Of a stretch of DNA of 64,000 nt, positions 42,194-53,667 are shown one piece after another. The notes beneath the pieces were generated by a model that saw only the letters and a list, made by a program, of their open reading frames with translations, was not told where the DNA came from and made no database searches. Made by a program: the position numbers and the translations under genes. Within the stretch, counting starts at the first letter, position 1, and each line of letters begins with the position of its first letter. The DNA lies in contig DF239040.1 in the NCBI GenBank assembly GCA_000507305.1, forward strand, positions 97,520 through 161,519. The letters run 5' to 3'. The stretch comes from Breviolum minutum Mf 1.05b.01 (lineage: Eukaryota; Sar; Dinophyceae; Suessiales; Symbiodiniaceae).

Positions 42194-44600
42194 GTGAAAA
42201 CAACACACTTGGCAGTTTGATTTTTCAGATCAAATGGTGAGGATTAGTGAATATTCGCAATATTTTTTCTGAAGATTGCAAACAAAAGACCTTCAACAAA
42301 ATCCTGAGTGTGGGAAAACATTGGAACCGATTTTTTTTTTTTATTTTTGAAAACTCAGAGTAGAAAAAGACATGAAACAACATGTATTTTCTTTTTCGGA
42401 ACCATCATTTTATGAAGTGAAACTCCAAACTTTGTGAAGTCCTTATTAAATCGATTTGGCAGGTGCGAAGGTCACGAAGCGCAGAACAAATCCAAACTGC
42501 ATGACAAAGTATCATCGCGGATGCATCAGCCTCGTCCCAAAACGAATGGATGCTGGATGGTTTTTGGCCACATTCCAAGTCAGAATGCAAGGGTTTCTTT
42601 AGATGTTGGATGTGCATATCATTTTGAAATATAGTAATCAAATCGCCGCAGTCCCATTTTTTGAGTTGAGATTCATCTTAGTTGGTCACTAGCACGTGGT
42701 GGATCGATCAAGGAGTGCCACACCTGAGAGAGTTGAGATTCAGTCATTGACTTTTGATTTCATGTGTAATGCGAAGCTTTGGCTCATTGTGAATTTCCAT
42801 GAAGATGGGCTTATGAGCTTCACATTGGCTTGAAAGTAGCACGCAGATGCGTCCAAAAACTAGGAAACAAATGGCTAGGACATTCTCCCATGAAGCCAAC
42901 ACAACCACAGAAACTGCCACTGGCAACAGACTTCTTATATTTTTTAATCATTTTTGATCGCTTCAACTTCAAAAGTGTGCTCATCATAGCGTTAGCACCG
43001 GCCGCCAGCCTTGTGCTTTTTATCAAGGTGCTTCGCAAAGTTTTGGGGTGGTTTCTGTGGATTATACTGAATTGACATTTTGAAATTGTATGAATTTTCT
43101 TTGTATTTCTGGTTGGGGTTTACAAGTTCTGTTTTTGAAATCCTGCGGCGAACAAATTACTGATCTGAAGCCTGAAGCAAAGATATCCACCAATATGGCA
43201 TCCTCCCCACCCTTTGCAGAGATGTTTCTATTTTCTGATGAGGCCGGGAAAGGTTCAAACTCCCAACATGGCACTTCAGCACATTCAATATAGGCAATTT
43301 CCTTGTGGGATCCTTTCGTCAATCCACTTACATTGTTGCACTTCAATCTTTCTCCATCTTTTCTCCATTTTTCCTGGTGAGATTCACCGTTGAACACCGG
43401 GATGTGACCACAGATGGTTTTGCTCATGAATGGCGGGCGCCAGGACTTGGGACATGTCGACGGATGCTGCAGGTTATCCCACACAGGCAGAACACGTGAA
43501 AGAGCGGGGCGAATCAAGCCATGCGAACGCCTCACCGGGTGGCCTTGGGGTCTCATGAGAATCTCACGAGAGTCTCATAGGTGCATAGACCATTTGAATC
43601 CATTTGATTTGTTTAAAGAACAAGTCCAAAATCGACCTTGAAGTCATGTCTTCACATTGAGAAGATTTGAACTTTTGGTGGACCAAACAAAACCCTGGTT
43701 GAACTGGATTTTATTGTAATTTGCTCAGATGATTTCTTCACTCTGGATGTCCTGACAGCTGGGGTTTGGTACCTGTTTGTACAACTGCATGGTTTAATGT
43801 CTCGTGTTCTCTGGACTGCAGTTCAAAAAGTCCATGGTGGCAGCATGAGAACTTCGTTGTTTGCCTGAAGAAATCACAAAGCTTTGTTTGTACCTTGGTT
43901 TGTGCCTCCGTTTGGTTATCGCATGTAGTTGCAAATCAAATAAGAGTTTGATATTCTCTGTCGATGCGCTGCAAAATGCGACTTCAGTACAAGATTCTGT
44001 TGAGGGCCCAGGGGTATGGCGTTGCAGGAAAGAGATCTGGCCGTCGCCTAAATCTTGGCAATCCCTGTCCCGTTTTGTTGGGAATTATTGTCCAAGTGTA
44101 TGGTTTTCATGTTTTTTGTTGCTGCAGTATCCTTTCAGAAAAAGTGACCAAGCTTTTTACCACGCAAGTGCTGCAGTTTTTGATGAGATGGCCACATATA
44201 TTGCCACCAACAAAGCTCAATGTAGTGTGCCGACTGTGAAACCCGAAACCCTCTAAGGATCTTGAGATTTCTCACTTCCAAACACCAAGATCTTGTCCTT
44301 TTTTACAAATCTGGTCAGGCAGACAGAGCAGAGGCAGAAAAAAATGGATGTCAGAACCTCAGACCACATAGTTTGCTTGGTGAAGTCAGCTTACGCTTGC
44401 CACTTTTTGTTGTGAACAAGTTTGTATCGGGAGTTTGTATTGTGAAGTTCTCAGTCTGAATTATATGTAGAAGCGGGAAATCACGAACAGAGCCCGAAAC
44501 CTGCAGACCAGTTTTGCCTAGGGCCTAAGACAGAAAAGTGCTCGACAAGAGTTTCTGCCACAACCCAATCTGGGAGTTTGAAAGTTTTCGTCCGACGCAT
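42194..44600. other. Unresolved stretch, several open segments
   Basis: Possible exons: 42450-42500 (open in two frames), 43390-43450 (DGFAHEWRAPGLGTC), 44140-44255 (SDQAFYHASAAVFDEMATYI, ending at a TAA), 44327-44400 (ADRAEAEKNGCQNL) and 44471-44506 (KREITNRARNLQ). Frames and junctions do not link convincingly, so none is called. A hydrophobic frame near 42960-43070 has no splice support. Confidence 0.35.
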
Positions 44601-44718
44601 TGAAGTATAATTACTTCATCATGTCACCACGCCATGTTTGATGCCGTTGTATTTCGGTCTCCTCCGGAAGACGACTGCGACATCCCCTGCTACGTCTTTT
44701 TTGGCCTCCTCGCAGTAG

Positions 44719-44808
44719 CACCGAGGTAAGGACATCAGGGAGGCAGCTAAGTTTGGCCTCGTTGGAGCTGTGCGGCACTTTCTCCGCGAAGATCCTGACT
44801 CGGTGAAG
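44719..44808 (+). CDS. Exon: first ankyrin-like repeat
   Basis: Reads DIREAAKFGLVGAVRHFL then REDPDSVK, typical of an N-terminal capping repeat. The acceptor is either 44718 or 44730. GA donor (GAGAAA). A 168-residue minus-strand frame over it is a shadow. Confidence 0.65.
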
Positions 44809-46523
44809 GAGAAACACCCAATAAGTCGCAACCTCGGAGGTCGGTCTCAGTTCAGGACATTCACTGCGATGGCTCAAACCTAACCTTTGTGGAACTTGTG
44901 CGCAACTGTGTGGAATCTCCCAATAGTTCATCCTTTCGCCACTGGTGGCCACCTGTTCAACATGCATCACTTCTTCAAAAACTTCATCGCAGCTCATGCT
45001 GACGTTTGCCCGGGGCAGCTCCCGAGGCCTCGAGCTGACGCTGCGCGTGGCGGCAAGGTACGGCCACGAGGCGGTTGTCGAGGTGCTGCTTGATGCCGGC
45101 GCCTCCGTGGATGCCAAGGACGACGTTTTGGGCCGTGGCCCTATAGTTGGGATGGAAAACCGTCCTTTTTAAAAAGGCGGCTGGGGAAAATTATTGAGAA
45201 ACAGGACACAGGGAGCGATTTGCGAAGAGAGGATTTGGTTTTGAGGATGTTTAAGGTTGATCCTACAATGACATGCCTTCGAGAGAGTTGCTTGTTCAGT
45301 TGTCGAGTTAAATCATCGCATCAGCACGCATGAAGCTTTTCTGTCTACATCGAGATAGAAAATCACTCAAATTTGCAAGGGGAAGACAAACCTTTCCTTC
45401 ACCAACTTCCATCACCTTGCCTTCGCAGCAAAGCCAAAAAGTGTCTTCCAAAAGACATCTCTCTCCGAGTGCCCGAGGTGGAACGCCATTGCATTTTGCG
45501 GCCGAACATGGCCACCACGCCGTCGTGGAGCGGCTCCTGGCTGCCGGTGCCACCGTCGACCTTGTGGACACTGAGGGCCGTGGCCTCGGAGCTGGAAGAG
45601 TTGTCGGAAATTTAGGCCTCAGAAACGTCGCATGCGCACATAACATTTCCAGGGTGTGAGCATCCGTTGAAACTCATGAAGGGAATGTGGTAAGAAAAGG
45701 AAGGCAAACACCGTATTTGCTTAGGTATCAAGGAACTGACACATGTTTTTACTTGGACGGACTCAGTTCTTTATATAGGCACCCTCAGTTCCAAGTTACA
45801 CACCGTGAAAGAAATAGTGGGTGGTTGCCTCAAAGAACTGGAATCAGGCAAGGCTAACCATGCACGTCGTGTTTGAAGATGTGAAGGAAAAATCCAATGA
45901 CCCAAGGCACAGAAAGAAATTCCAAGGCATTAATTTCCAAGAGTTCCTGTACGCTGATGACACACTGATCCTGGCCAAAAACTTCAGAATTGCTAATGAA
46001 TTCCTCCATTTCAGTCAGAATTTGAAGGGGGAAGACGAACCTTTCCTTCACCAACTTCCATCACCTTGCCTTCACAGCAACGCAAAAAGAGTCTTCCAAA
46101 AGGCATCTCTCTCCGAGTGCCCGAGGCAGAACGCCATTGCATTGGGCGGCAGAGAAAGGCCACGACGCCACCTTGGAGCGGCTCCTGGCTGCCGGTGCCA
46201 GCGTCGATGCCGTGGACAACGGAGGCCGTGGCCTCGGAGCTGGAAGAGTCGACCCGGATTCTACACAATGCGAATTCATTCTCCTGCATGGAATTTGAAA
46301 GTAAAACTGCAAGAAGGAACACTGCAATTATTACAACATATTACAACTTCAATATCCACTGCGTTTAGACAAATCTGTTGGATTTTTTCCACACGAGTTC
46401 ATTCTCCTGGAGAATGTTCACCAACTTCCAAAGGCATGACACCCTTTCAGTTGGCCGACAGAAAGGGTCATGCGATGACAATGGGTTGGTTAAAACCTGT
46501 GCCCTGGCATTGCAGCTGGAAGG
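44719..46523 (+). CDS. Ankyrin-repeat protein, one repeat per exon
   Basis: Overall span. Ankyrin repeats are about 33-residue helix-turn-helix protein-binding units with the core TPLHxAAxxGHxxxVxxLLxxGA. Five repeat-like exons are visible. The middle ones are exactly 102 bases and phase 1 on both sides, so exons can be added or lost without a frame change. GC content is clearly higher than in the flanking DNA. No start codon is fixed (ATG at 44634 reads 30 codons to a stop near a GTAAGG donor), and the 3' end beyond 46523 is uncertain. Partner and pathway unknown. A partial copy lies at 54.6 kb. Confidence 0.72.
45017..45134 (+). CDS. Exon: ankyrin repeat 2
   Basis: Reads ELTLRVAARYGHEAVVEVLL then DAGASVDAKDDVLG plus one base, before a GT donor (GTGGCC). 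The start is uncertain, among three AGs at 45017-45033. The split Arg codon joins to the next exon as GRGTPLHFAA. Confidence 0.75.
45478..45579 (+). CDS. Exon: ankyrin repeat 3
   Basis: 102 bases, phase 1/1. Reads GTPLHFAAEHGHHAVVERLL then AAGATVDLVDTEG, a consensus ankyrin repeat. Ends GGCC before GTGGCC, the same donor context as repeats 2 and 4. Confidence 0.85.
45872..46015 (+). mobile_element. Non-LTR retrotransposon reverse-transcriptase fragment
   Basis: One frame reads FQGINFQEFLYADDTLILAK; the YADD tetrad at 45950-45961 is the catalytic motif of reverse transcriptase, and LYADDTLILA is the usual LINE-type context. Only about 48 codons survive; the frame then runs into the duplicated ankyrin intron. 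No endonuclease, no poly-A tail, no target duplication seen. A dead 3' or internal piece inside the intron between ankyrin repeats 3 and 4. Confidence 0.78.
46126..46227 (+). CDS. Exon: ankyrin repeat 4
   Basis: 102 bases, phase 1/1. Reads RTPLHWAAEKGHDATLERLL then AAGASVDAVDNGG. Its upstream intron sequence (46020-46125) matches that before repeat 3 (45375-45477), so exon and intron 3' part were copied as a block about 648 bp long. Confidence 0.85.
46434..46523 (+). CDS. Exon: ankyrin repeat 5 (diverged)
   Basis: Reads MTPFQLADRKGHAMTMGWLK then PVPWHCSWK. Its phase fits repeat 4. The Trp-rich end departs from the ankyrin consensus and probably caps the array. A near-identical exon is at 54724. 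Confidence 0.72.
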
Positions 46524-49024
46524 GTGTTCAGTCGTTCAGTTCATTCATTTGGGAGGATTTTATGGAGTTGCTGATACGATTACGTCCTCGAGCTGGAGGG
46601 TCTGTGCGGGTGAGTTGATCTTCGAGTATTCCGACGAATTCACCCGAATGTGATCTCGTCATGAAATCATGCGACTTGAAATTAGATGAAACAAGAAATA
46701 AACAAATATCATACACAGTACGTCATGAAAACTTGTAGATGCGGCATATTCACGTACTTTGCACGTCACATGACATGGTAGAACTTCACTAAATTCCAAG
46801 GCTGTAAGGTCATTATTGAGATTCCCAACGGACATTCCCCGATTCTCCCTTTGGTGAGGTTCCCGAGATTTGACAAACCCATCGAAAGAATGGCCCCCAC
46901 TAGTTGTGTTGGCAAGGTTTGCGTGGTCACGCTAGGCGGGAAGGAGTGCCGATGCAACTCAGCTGCCACTCCAAAGTCGGGAGTGCTCACATTTGCCGTA
47001 CCCCCTTTTGCTCTCCCAGTTGTGCATTTGATGATTGGAAATTAGTGGGACTAGTATGGTGATGCATTGCCGTCATTGTGATCACGATCACGATGTTATG
47101 TCTGGGATGTCTGGGTATAAATGTTTGATTATTATTTTGAGGAGGGGAACACTTTGTTGAGCAAGGTGCCAGCCCATAGTTTGTACGTCCCCTTTTTAGT
47201 GGTGAGAACTTGTCCTAAATTTTGGTGATTGACATCTTCACGAAGAAGTGGCTGCATCATCTTGAGGCAATTCGCACACCATTCGAACCATCAACGACTT
47301 GAAGCATGAAGCGCAGCATCTCGGCCTTTGTCAAAGTTGGTGGTTCCGGGAGGGCCCGGGGCTTGCTTTTTCAACTACGATGAGATGAATGCATATGGTG
47401 GGTAAGTGAATTTCTGGTTGTTTTCCAGATCTTAGAACAGGACACTTCTCAATGCGAGATAGATTGTGCTTGCATGTTATACATTTTTGTGTCAGTGGGA
47501 AGATGCGTCAAACCCTTTCGGATAAAGCAATCGAGGACCGACCTTCGAGCGGGTATCCATAAATCAAGTGAATACAATATGCTTCAATAGCAATTTATGA
47601 CCTGAAAATGAATGCCTCTGTTTGTCAATTTTCGATGAAAGGAATGCATTTCATTGCTGTGTCCACCAACCTACTCTTTGCCACATTTTCAGCGCAGTTT
47701 TAGGACAAGCTTGAAATACAGTAGGATGTAACGATGTATATCTAATATCTACCTACCGCCTGCACTATAGATCACTATAGACTATAGACATCTAAGCTAT
47801 AGGCCATAGTGGTCCACCCAGTCCAAGGAGAAAACTTGGTATGGAAATCACGCATTTGATTGGTGAAAATGCGGAAGAATTGCGCCTTGGCGGTGAGAAT
47901 TCCCAAAGCTAGTGTACTTTCACGGTTTCCCAAAGTCAGCCTTGTATCCAATTTCAATTCTGAGCCGCCGTTGAAGCACGCTTTGGTGGTCCAAACACAG
48001 AATTCCTGAGTGAGATCAAGTGAGATCCATCTTCCAGAAACCTGCTTGGGTCAAGTTGAGAGTATAAGATGAGGAATTTGCTGGTTGTACTCGTCGATGA
48101 AGATGATTTTCAGTGTTCGTATTCTACGTTTCTTATGAGCAGGTGTGTTTTTTTGTACAATTGTGTTCACTTGAGGTCTATGACCCAGCACCCCGGGCGT
48201 TGCCAAGTGTGTGGCATAAACAAAGTGTTCTTTTCGTTTTTCGAAGCAACCTGCTTCACATTGCAGATGCAACCGCCTGGCTAATTGACTTATCACAATG
48301 GCCACCTGTCTCCTCATGTTGTTTTCCATGTTGTCCTTCCACCTTCATTGTTTACCTCTCTGTTTTGTTTCTGCTGCCGACTGCTTGAAGGGACCTGCCT
48401 TAACTTAACATTCAGTTAGCGAGAGACTACTATCAAGCCAACATAAACCAACTTTCCTTTCATTTCGGAGGTTTCTCTTGGATATTTCCGTGACGTTCTG
48501 CTGTCGGGTTCCCACCCAAAAGCTTTTCAAAAGCGACTTGGAGTTTTGCGCTGCGTGTCAAGGCCTGCGATTGAGCCTGACATCACCCTGACTGCATTGT
48601 ACAGTCAGCCATCCGACCAACAATGAGAGCCGGAAGCGGATGACTGAAGAGTTTTCTGGCAGTGCGTAGCAGGGTGATGCCTGCTGACGCTGCTACGCGA
48701 CTTGGAAGCACTCTGGTTTTGATAGAATAGGTCCAATGGGTCAACAGGCTGAATGATAATGAATTGTGGTCAGGGAGCTTTGTGATCAATAATTGCATGT
48801 ACTGAGGGTGTTGAAGCATACAAATTAAATACTTGCATGACATTGTACTACAATGGATAGTTGGGCCCAGTTTTTCACCCCAGGATTTGTTCTGTCAGTG
48901 GCTTGCAGACAGGAAGTGCTGCGTTTCTTTTGTCAACTGCGCTAGATCTGTCGTATCACTCGATGTCAACCACGCCTGCGACTTCTTTTGCTTCCATGAT
49001 TCCAAGTTCCTTTCAATGAAGAGA

Positions 49025-50560
49025 TTTCAACTTGTCTAGAGCATCTAGAATTCGAAAAAAATGGTACGTCTTGTGTTTTAACTAAACGGTATCCTGGAGA
49101 GCACATGCTTTGGGTATGCCACACTTTGGAACAAATCGGGTGCCCCAAGTCATGGCCGATTTTTATTAAATTGAGCTTTCCAGACATTTCCTGCATCTCA
49201 TCCTGGAAGAAATGTCGGTTTGAATTGACTTCTGTTTGAACGGTGATTCAAAATGATCCTTCATAGGTTGGACCCTTACATTGTTTGGATTTTTGGCAGA
49301 AAAGAGCTGAAGAGTTGCAACGCGCTTTGCACAGCTTTTGCAGCTTAAGCCAAGGTAGGTTCCACTGAAGGCAGTTGGAAATTCAACTTCACAAAGGCTG
49401 TCTTCTGGATGAGGGAATTTGGGGCTGTGAAAACGGATGGCCCGATGGCGATCCTGTGGGGGTCTTAAGGCATACGATGTTCTTGATATCATAAGGGCCT
49501 TTGTTGAATGGCCACCTGTCACTTCGTTGAATCAGAGCTGCTTTTTCATGTCAAGCTCACAATGTGCCCTTGCCACAGGTTTTTTGGTTTTGCAACTTTG
49601 TGAGCAATCATTGCGAGCCGTGACACGGCCAAAAGAGCTACTGGAAAGAAATTCGGATTGCAAGTTTTGTGACCAGATCCCACCAGCTCCATGAAGTCGT
49701 ATGGAATATCACAAAAGCTGAACTAAGCCGCACATTTTTCCGATCCAATTTGATCTTAACCCAAGTAGTCAGCAAATGTGCTATACTGCTATACTTTTTG
49801 GAGCATTTGGGAAAAGGGCATCTTTTAAGTCGAACTCAGTCTGCTGGTCTGCTGGGCGGCTGATTGAGTCTGAAATTTTTCGAATGCTTTGATCTGTTTG
49901 TTGGATCAAGGCTTAGATGGTCCGAAGTGTTTCGGTCCTCAAGACATGATGCCATATCAATTTTATCGGCAGAAAAAATGTGAACGTTTTGAGAAATGCC
50001 GCTTTTTGGAAGGTGAACATCAGAGCTGCTGTTTCAGCGCAAGTTTACAGCAGGGTATGAACCCCCAAAAGAAATCATCAGTTTGAAGGCACTTGGGGAT
50101 GTTGTTCAAGGTTTCCGTCTTCCCTTGCCAGCATTTTATTTAATTGGTGAGCCACCTGCCTGCATGGCGAGCCACACCGTCGAAAAGAGCTGAACAAGAA
50201 TTTTTCGTGACCAAAATCTGCTCGCAAATCCCCCCAGCCCCGTGAACTGGTAAGAAGTATCACATGTCTGAACGAAGCCACGCATTTTTAAGCAGTCAAC
50301 GTGCCATACCCTTCAGAGCGTTTGGGTAGAGCACAATTTAAAGTTTAAAGCGAGCTCAGTCTGCTGGTTCATAGTTCATTTCAAAAGAGATTTCAACTTG
50401 TCTAGAGCAGCTAGAATTCGAAAAAGTCTGGTAAGTCTTGCAATGTTTTGCATCTATGGCATCGAAGTCTTGTGCTTTTAAGAGTATCCTGGAAATTACA
50501 TGCCTTGGGTATATGCCAAACTTTGGAACCAATCGGGAAAATTTCCGGCATCGTTGCAGA
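49025..50560 (+). repeat. Diverged tandem duplication, about 1.37 kb spacing
   Basis: TTTCAACTTGTCTAGAGCA then CTAGAATTCGAAAAA occurs near 49025 and 50391, followed in both by GTATCCTGGA, CACATGC or TACATGC, TTGGGTAT and CTTTGGAAC. Between them, 49508-49740 resembles 50019-50288 (AAAAGAGCT, GTGACCA, CCCAGC or CCAGC). Frames are not conserved between copies. Confidence 0.6.
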
Positions 50561-51029
50561 CAAATCGGCTCAAGAACAGACGGCCAAAGCGCCTGAGAAG
50601 CGAGATGTCCCAAACCGATGACGTGTGGGCGAAAACGCTCTTGAAAAGTGACAAAAGATGGGCCGATCAGATAGACTCTGATGACGAGCAAACAGACATG
50701 AGTGCTGGACATCAAGGTGACTTGGAAGATCTGAATGTAGATGACTGTAGTTTTTTGATGTTTTGATATTAATGTGAAAGATTTTTCATGATTTTGCATA
50801 TTTTTGATCTTTGAATCCTTCCAAATTTAGAAAAAAAACAAACGGATCCGCGATTCTTTTTCTGCCTTGTGGAATAAGAATGACAGCTGTTTCTGGCAGA
50901 AGACCTTCCCCTTCTCCCTGGCAAAGTCTGAGGTTGTTCTGCTGACAGTTCTCACGGTGAAGCGAAAGAAGATGCAGGAGAGAAGTGACTTCTTGTGATA
51001 ACTGAAAGTATGAGACAAGATGCAGATAT

Positions 51030-51095
51030 GATGAAATGATATATGATATATGATATGATGATGATATGATACGATATGATCTGATATGATATGCG
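51030..51095 (+). repeat. (ATGATAT)n microsatellite
   Basis: Imperfect repeats of GATATGAT over about 65 bases; no coding sense. Confidence 0.8.
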
Positions 51096-51714
51096 TATTT
51101 TCTTTTTTCAGGTGATTGGCCCGAAACTCCTGAAATGTAAAAAAAGAAACCAGAGGAATCTGTCCAGAAAACCCAAGGTCGATGCCGGAATCCGTTTTCG
51201 TTCCTCGCTAGGAGCTGAGGTCTTACGGCAACAATCCCAGCCTTCCAGGATGCAACAGGCCTTGAAAACGGAACTTGCAAACACTGTCTACATTGAATCT
51301 ATATGTTGAAAGGCCTCCCCAAACGCAAACTTTAGACTGAACGCCCTGGTATAAGCCATTCAAACTCTGTCAAAGCACCTGGTTTATGTCTCACAAATTT
51401 TTACACATGTTGATTTGCTTCGAAGACACGCCAGTCCAGTCTTTCAGTCCTTCAAAGCTAGATTTCTTGTGAAGTTGTTTCATATGAACAACGCCAAGAA
51501 CAACAAGAATCAAAACAATGAAAACTCATAATTGTCCAACATGGCGGATTTTGGCACCCCTTTTCTGAATGCAGCCTGTCCCCAAATCTATGTAGACTCA
51601 ATGTAGACAAATCAATGTCACGGGGTTTGGAGGATTCAGATCAGCATTAGTTTGTATAAGCATTAGACACATCATCCGTGACAAGTCCGTGATTTGTGGG
51701 AGACCACTGACCAG

Positions 51715-52733
51715 GTGCTTCCTTCAGAAGGGCCTGCTGAGAAACTTGATCAGTTGAAGCTTTGGGTCAAGCAAGAAGGCTCCCTGACACTGCCACTCCC
51801 TTTCCTACGGCTGCTTCTGGCAAAGATGAAGATTGACCTGGATGCATGCCTTCCAATGATCCTTTGTTGGGACGTTTTCAAGAAAGAGACTCGCAATGGA
51901 GACGATGTTCTTCGTTTTGATCTTCCACGAGCAGGTGCACTGCTCAAGAAAAAAACATATGAAAAAAAAAACGCTGTTTCATACTTTTGGGTGACTCCAA
52001 AATCATTTCAACATGCATCACTTCAGATTCGCTCAGCACAGGTAACTTGTCAGCGATGGACCAGGCTGGATGACCTCCCAACAAATGCTTTGTCTTTCAA
52101 GACTGTTTGATGCCTGAAGCATGTGCAAATGGCTAAGATTCTCCAGTGGTGGTTATTCAACTTTCAGCCAATCTCATGTCAATGTTCTATATTTCCCTCA
52201 CCATCTAAACATCAATGAGAAAATCCTTAGATCCTTCGGCATGTGCATACCACACTGATTCCTCTGCCTGAGTAAGTCTTGAGTGCATGTCATATTTTTT
52301 CTGTTCCGTTCATATTTGGATTCTTCTTATGTTTGACTCACACAATTTTTTGGGGAGGTTGCACTTGAGCAACTTGAGCGCAGCAGTGGATTTGCATCTC
52401 GCAGGTGACCGAAGCTCTGATGGCATCTTTCCAACGCTTTGGCACTTGGGAGGTATCTGCCTCCCATTTGGGAAAGGAACCGTTTGCGAAGAGTTGGAAA
52501 AAATCTTTCCTTCCTAAGAAATTGAAGGCAGGTCTTGTCGATCTTGTCAAAGATCGATCTGACATCTTTGCCATCGCGTTGCCGAACGAGACCTACATTT
52601 GCTGCCCACCAAGTGCGCATCCCAGTATCAGTTCAAGTGGTTTGTTTGTGGAAGAGATGAATTTCAAACAGTTGCAAGCAAGAGGGACCGACCAAATGCT
52701 GCATGTGGTTTCTACGTTTTCACCTTCAACCAG
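51715..52733 (+). CDS. Unrecognised globular protein, two exons
   Basis: Exon 1, 51715-52041 (109 codons): VLPSEGPAEKLDQLKLWVKQ, then LPFLRLLLAKMKIDLDACLP, MILCWDVFKKETRNGDD and so on, to a GT donor (GTAACT). Exon 2, 52405-52733: VTEALMASFQRFGTWEVSAS, then KSWKKSFLPKKLKAGLVDLV and FAIALPNETYICCPPSAHPS, to a GT donor (GTGAGC). Both are phase 0 at the shared junction (intron 363 bp). These are the longest and best-composed exons in the window, unlike the coil. I do not recognise the fold; mixed alpha/beta with a Lys-rich stretch. In the last 130 bases a second frame is also open (YQFKWFVCGRDEFQTV), so the end of exon 2 is less sure. A possible upstream exon includes VWETTDQ. Confidence 0.68.
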
Positions 52734-53339
52734 GTGAGCTCAATCCTGGCGAGGCTGGTGGATAGCTCTCCGATTCGTGTGTTTGACCGTCATTCCGTCG
52801 CAAAAATCAGATGCAATGCCAAGATATGACAAGCGGACTATGTTGATTCGTCCAAGAAATTGGAAAGGTTCTCACTCAGACCTAAACAGCGATCAAAATG
52901 AAGCCCCAAGTATGCAATTGAGGTTAAAAAATCTGCTTCTGCCCGTGAGGGAAAACATTAAGATCAACCAACATTTTCTTGAAACACTTCACATCAAGCT
53001 TAGCAGTTCAAGAGGTTCAAAAATCGATGTTGTTTGTATATGTTTTTACTTATATGTATGCAGCATGCACACATATGCACACATGGTAGGTCCAGCTGTA
53101 ACATTTGGCCGGCTTTCACTTTTCACATCTTGACGAAATACTTCATGGTGCTTTGCTGAGAACTTTTCGGAACTGATAGAAGATCAATCACTGAAACTGT
53201 GGCAATGCAAGGGTTAAATCATGTGAAGTCAAAACATAATCTTCGTTTGAGGCTGCTTGACAGGATGTTTGCGTTTCATGGAGTTGTCGTGGGATTCCCA
53301 GTTGCAAATTACCATTTATCATTTTGTATCTCTTTTCTC

Positions 53340-53444
53340 TTCATAGTTGGGACCACCACAGAAGTGTCCTTGGTGTCCTTGGAGACCGAAACATGGCAAA
53401 GTGCCTTCGTTGAGGCAGCTTCAGCGACACCGAGTGGGCAATGA
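53340..53444 (+). CDS. Possible terminal exon
   Basis: After TTCATAG one frame reads VGTTTEVSLVSLETETWQ then SAFVEAASATPSGQ to a TGA at 53444. The frame consistent with the phase of 52733 instead ends at an earlier TGA. Either could be the 3' end of the preceding gene. Confidence 0.35.
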   Translation, partial: FIVGTTTEVSLVSLETETWQSAFVEAASATPSGQ

Positions 53445-53546
53445 TTTTTTGGTTTAACGTTTTGTTTGGACACTCAGAATTCGTCGAATTCGTCGACTAA
53501 GAAGCCTTGAGTCTGTCATAAGTCCTTGAGTTCTTGACAAAATCTG

Positions 53547-53667
53547 AAACGTCAGTGAATGATGAAGGCTTTCGCAAAGATGTCTTGGTAGAATGGCACT
53601 TGACATCTGACGGCAACAATGTGAATCTATTTGACATCCGGGGGCATCTTCCAATATGCAGTTTCAG
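53547..53667 (+). CDS. Possible exon of unrecognised gene
   Basis: Reads NDEGFRKDVLVEWHLTSDGN then NVNLFDIRGHLPICSF to a GT donor after TTTCAG. Balanced composition and a clean frame suggest it is real; the acceptor is not certain (AACGTCAG near 53553 is likely). Confidence 0.5.

Larger units (their letters stand above)
46524..51714. other. No confident gene; contains a repeated segment
   Basis: 46.85-47.0 kb has an open segment (MAPTSCVGKVCVVTLGGKE) with a diverged counterpart at 55.24 kb, so it may be a 3' exon of the ankyrin gene. The rest (47.1-49.0, 50.8-51.7 kb) shows no coding stretch with consistent splice sites. Confidence 0.4.

Noticed and set aside
42830..43075. Membrane protein from a hydrophobic open frame
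   Set aside because: No splice junction links it to neighbouring exons, and the hydrophobic part coincides with AT-rich sequence.
44611..45117. 168-residue minus-strand open frame
   Set aside because: It covers two ankyrin exons on the + strand; long antisense frames are expected opposite GC-rich coding exons.
45821..46618. One 265-residue + strand protein
   Set aside because: The frame strings together a reverse-transcriptase fragment, a duplicated intron and an off-frame reading of an ankyrin exon; the ankyrin frame is clearly the other one.
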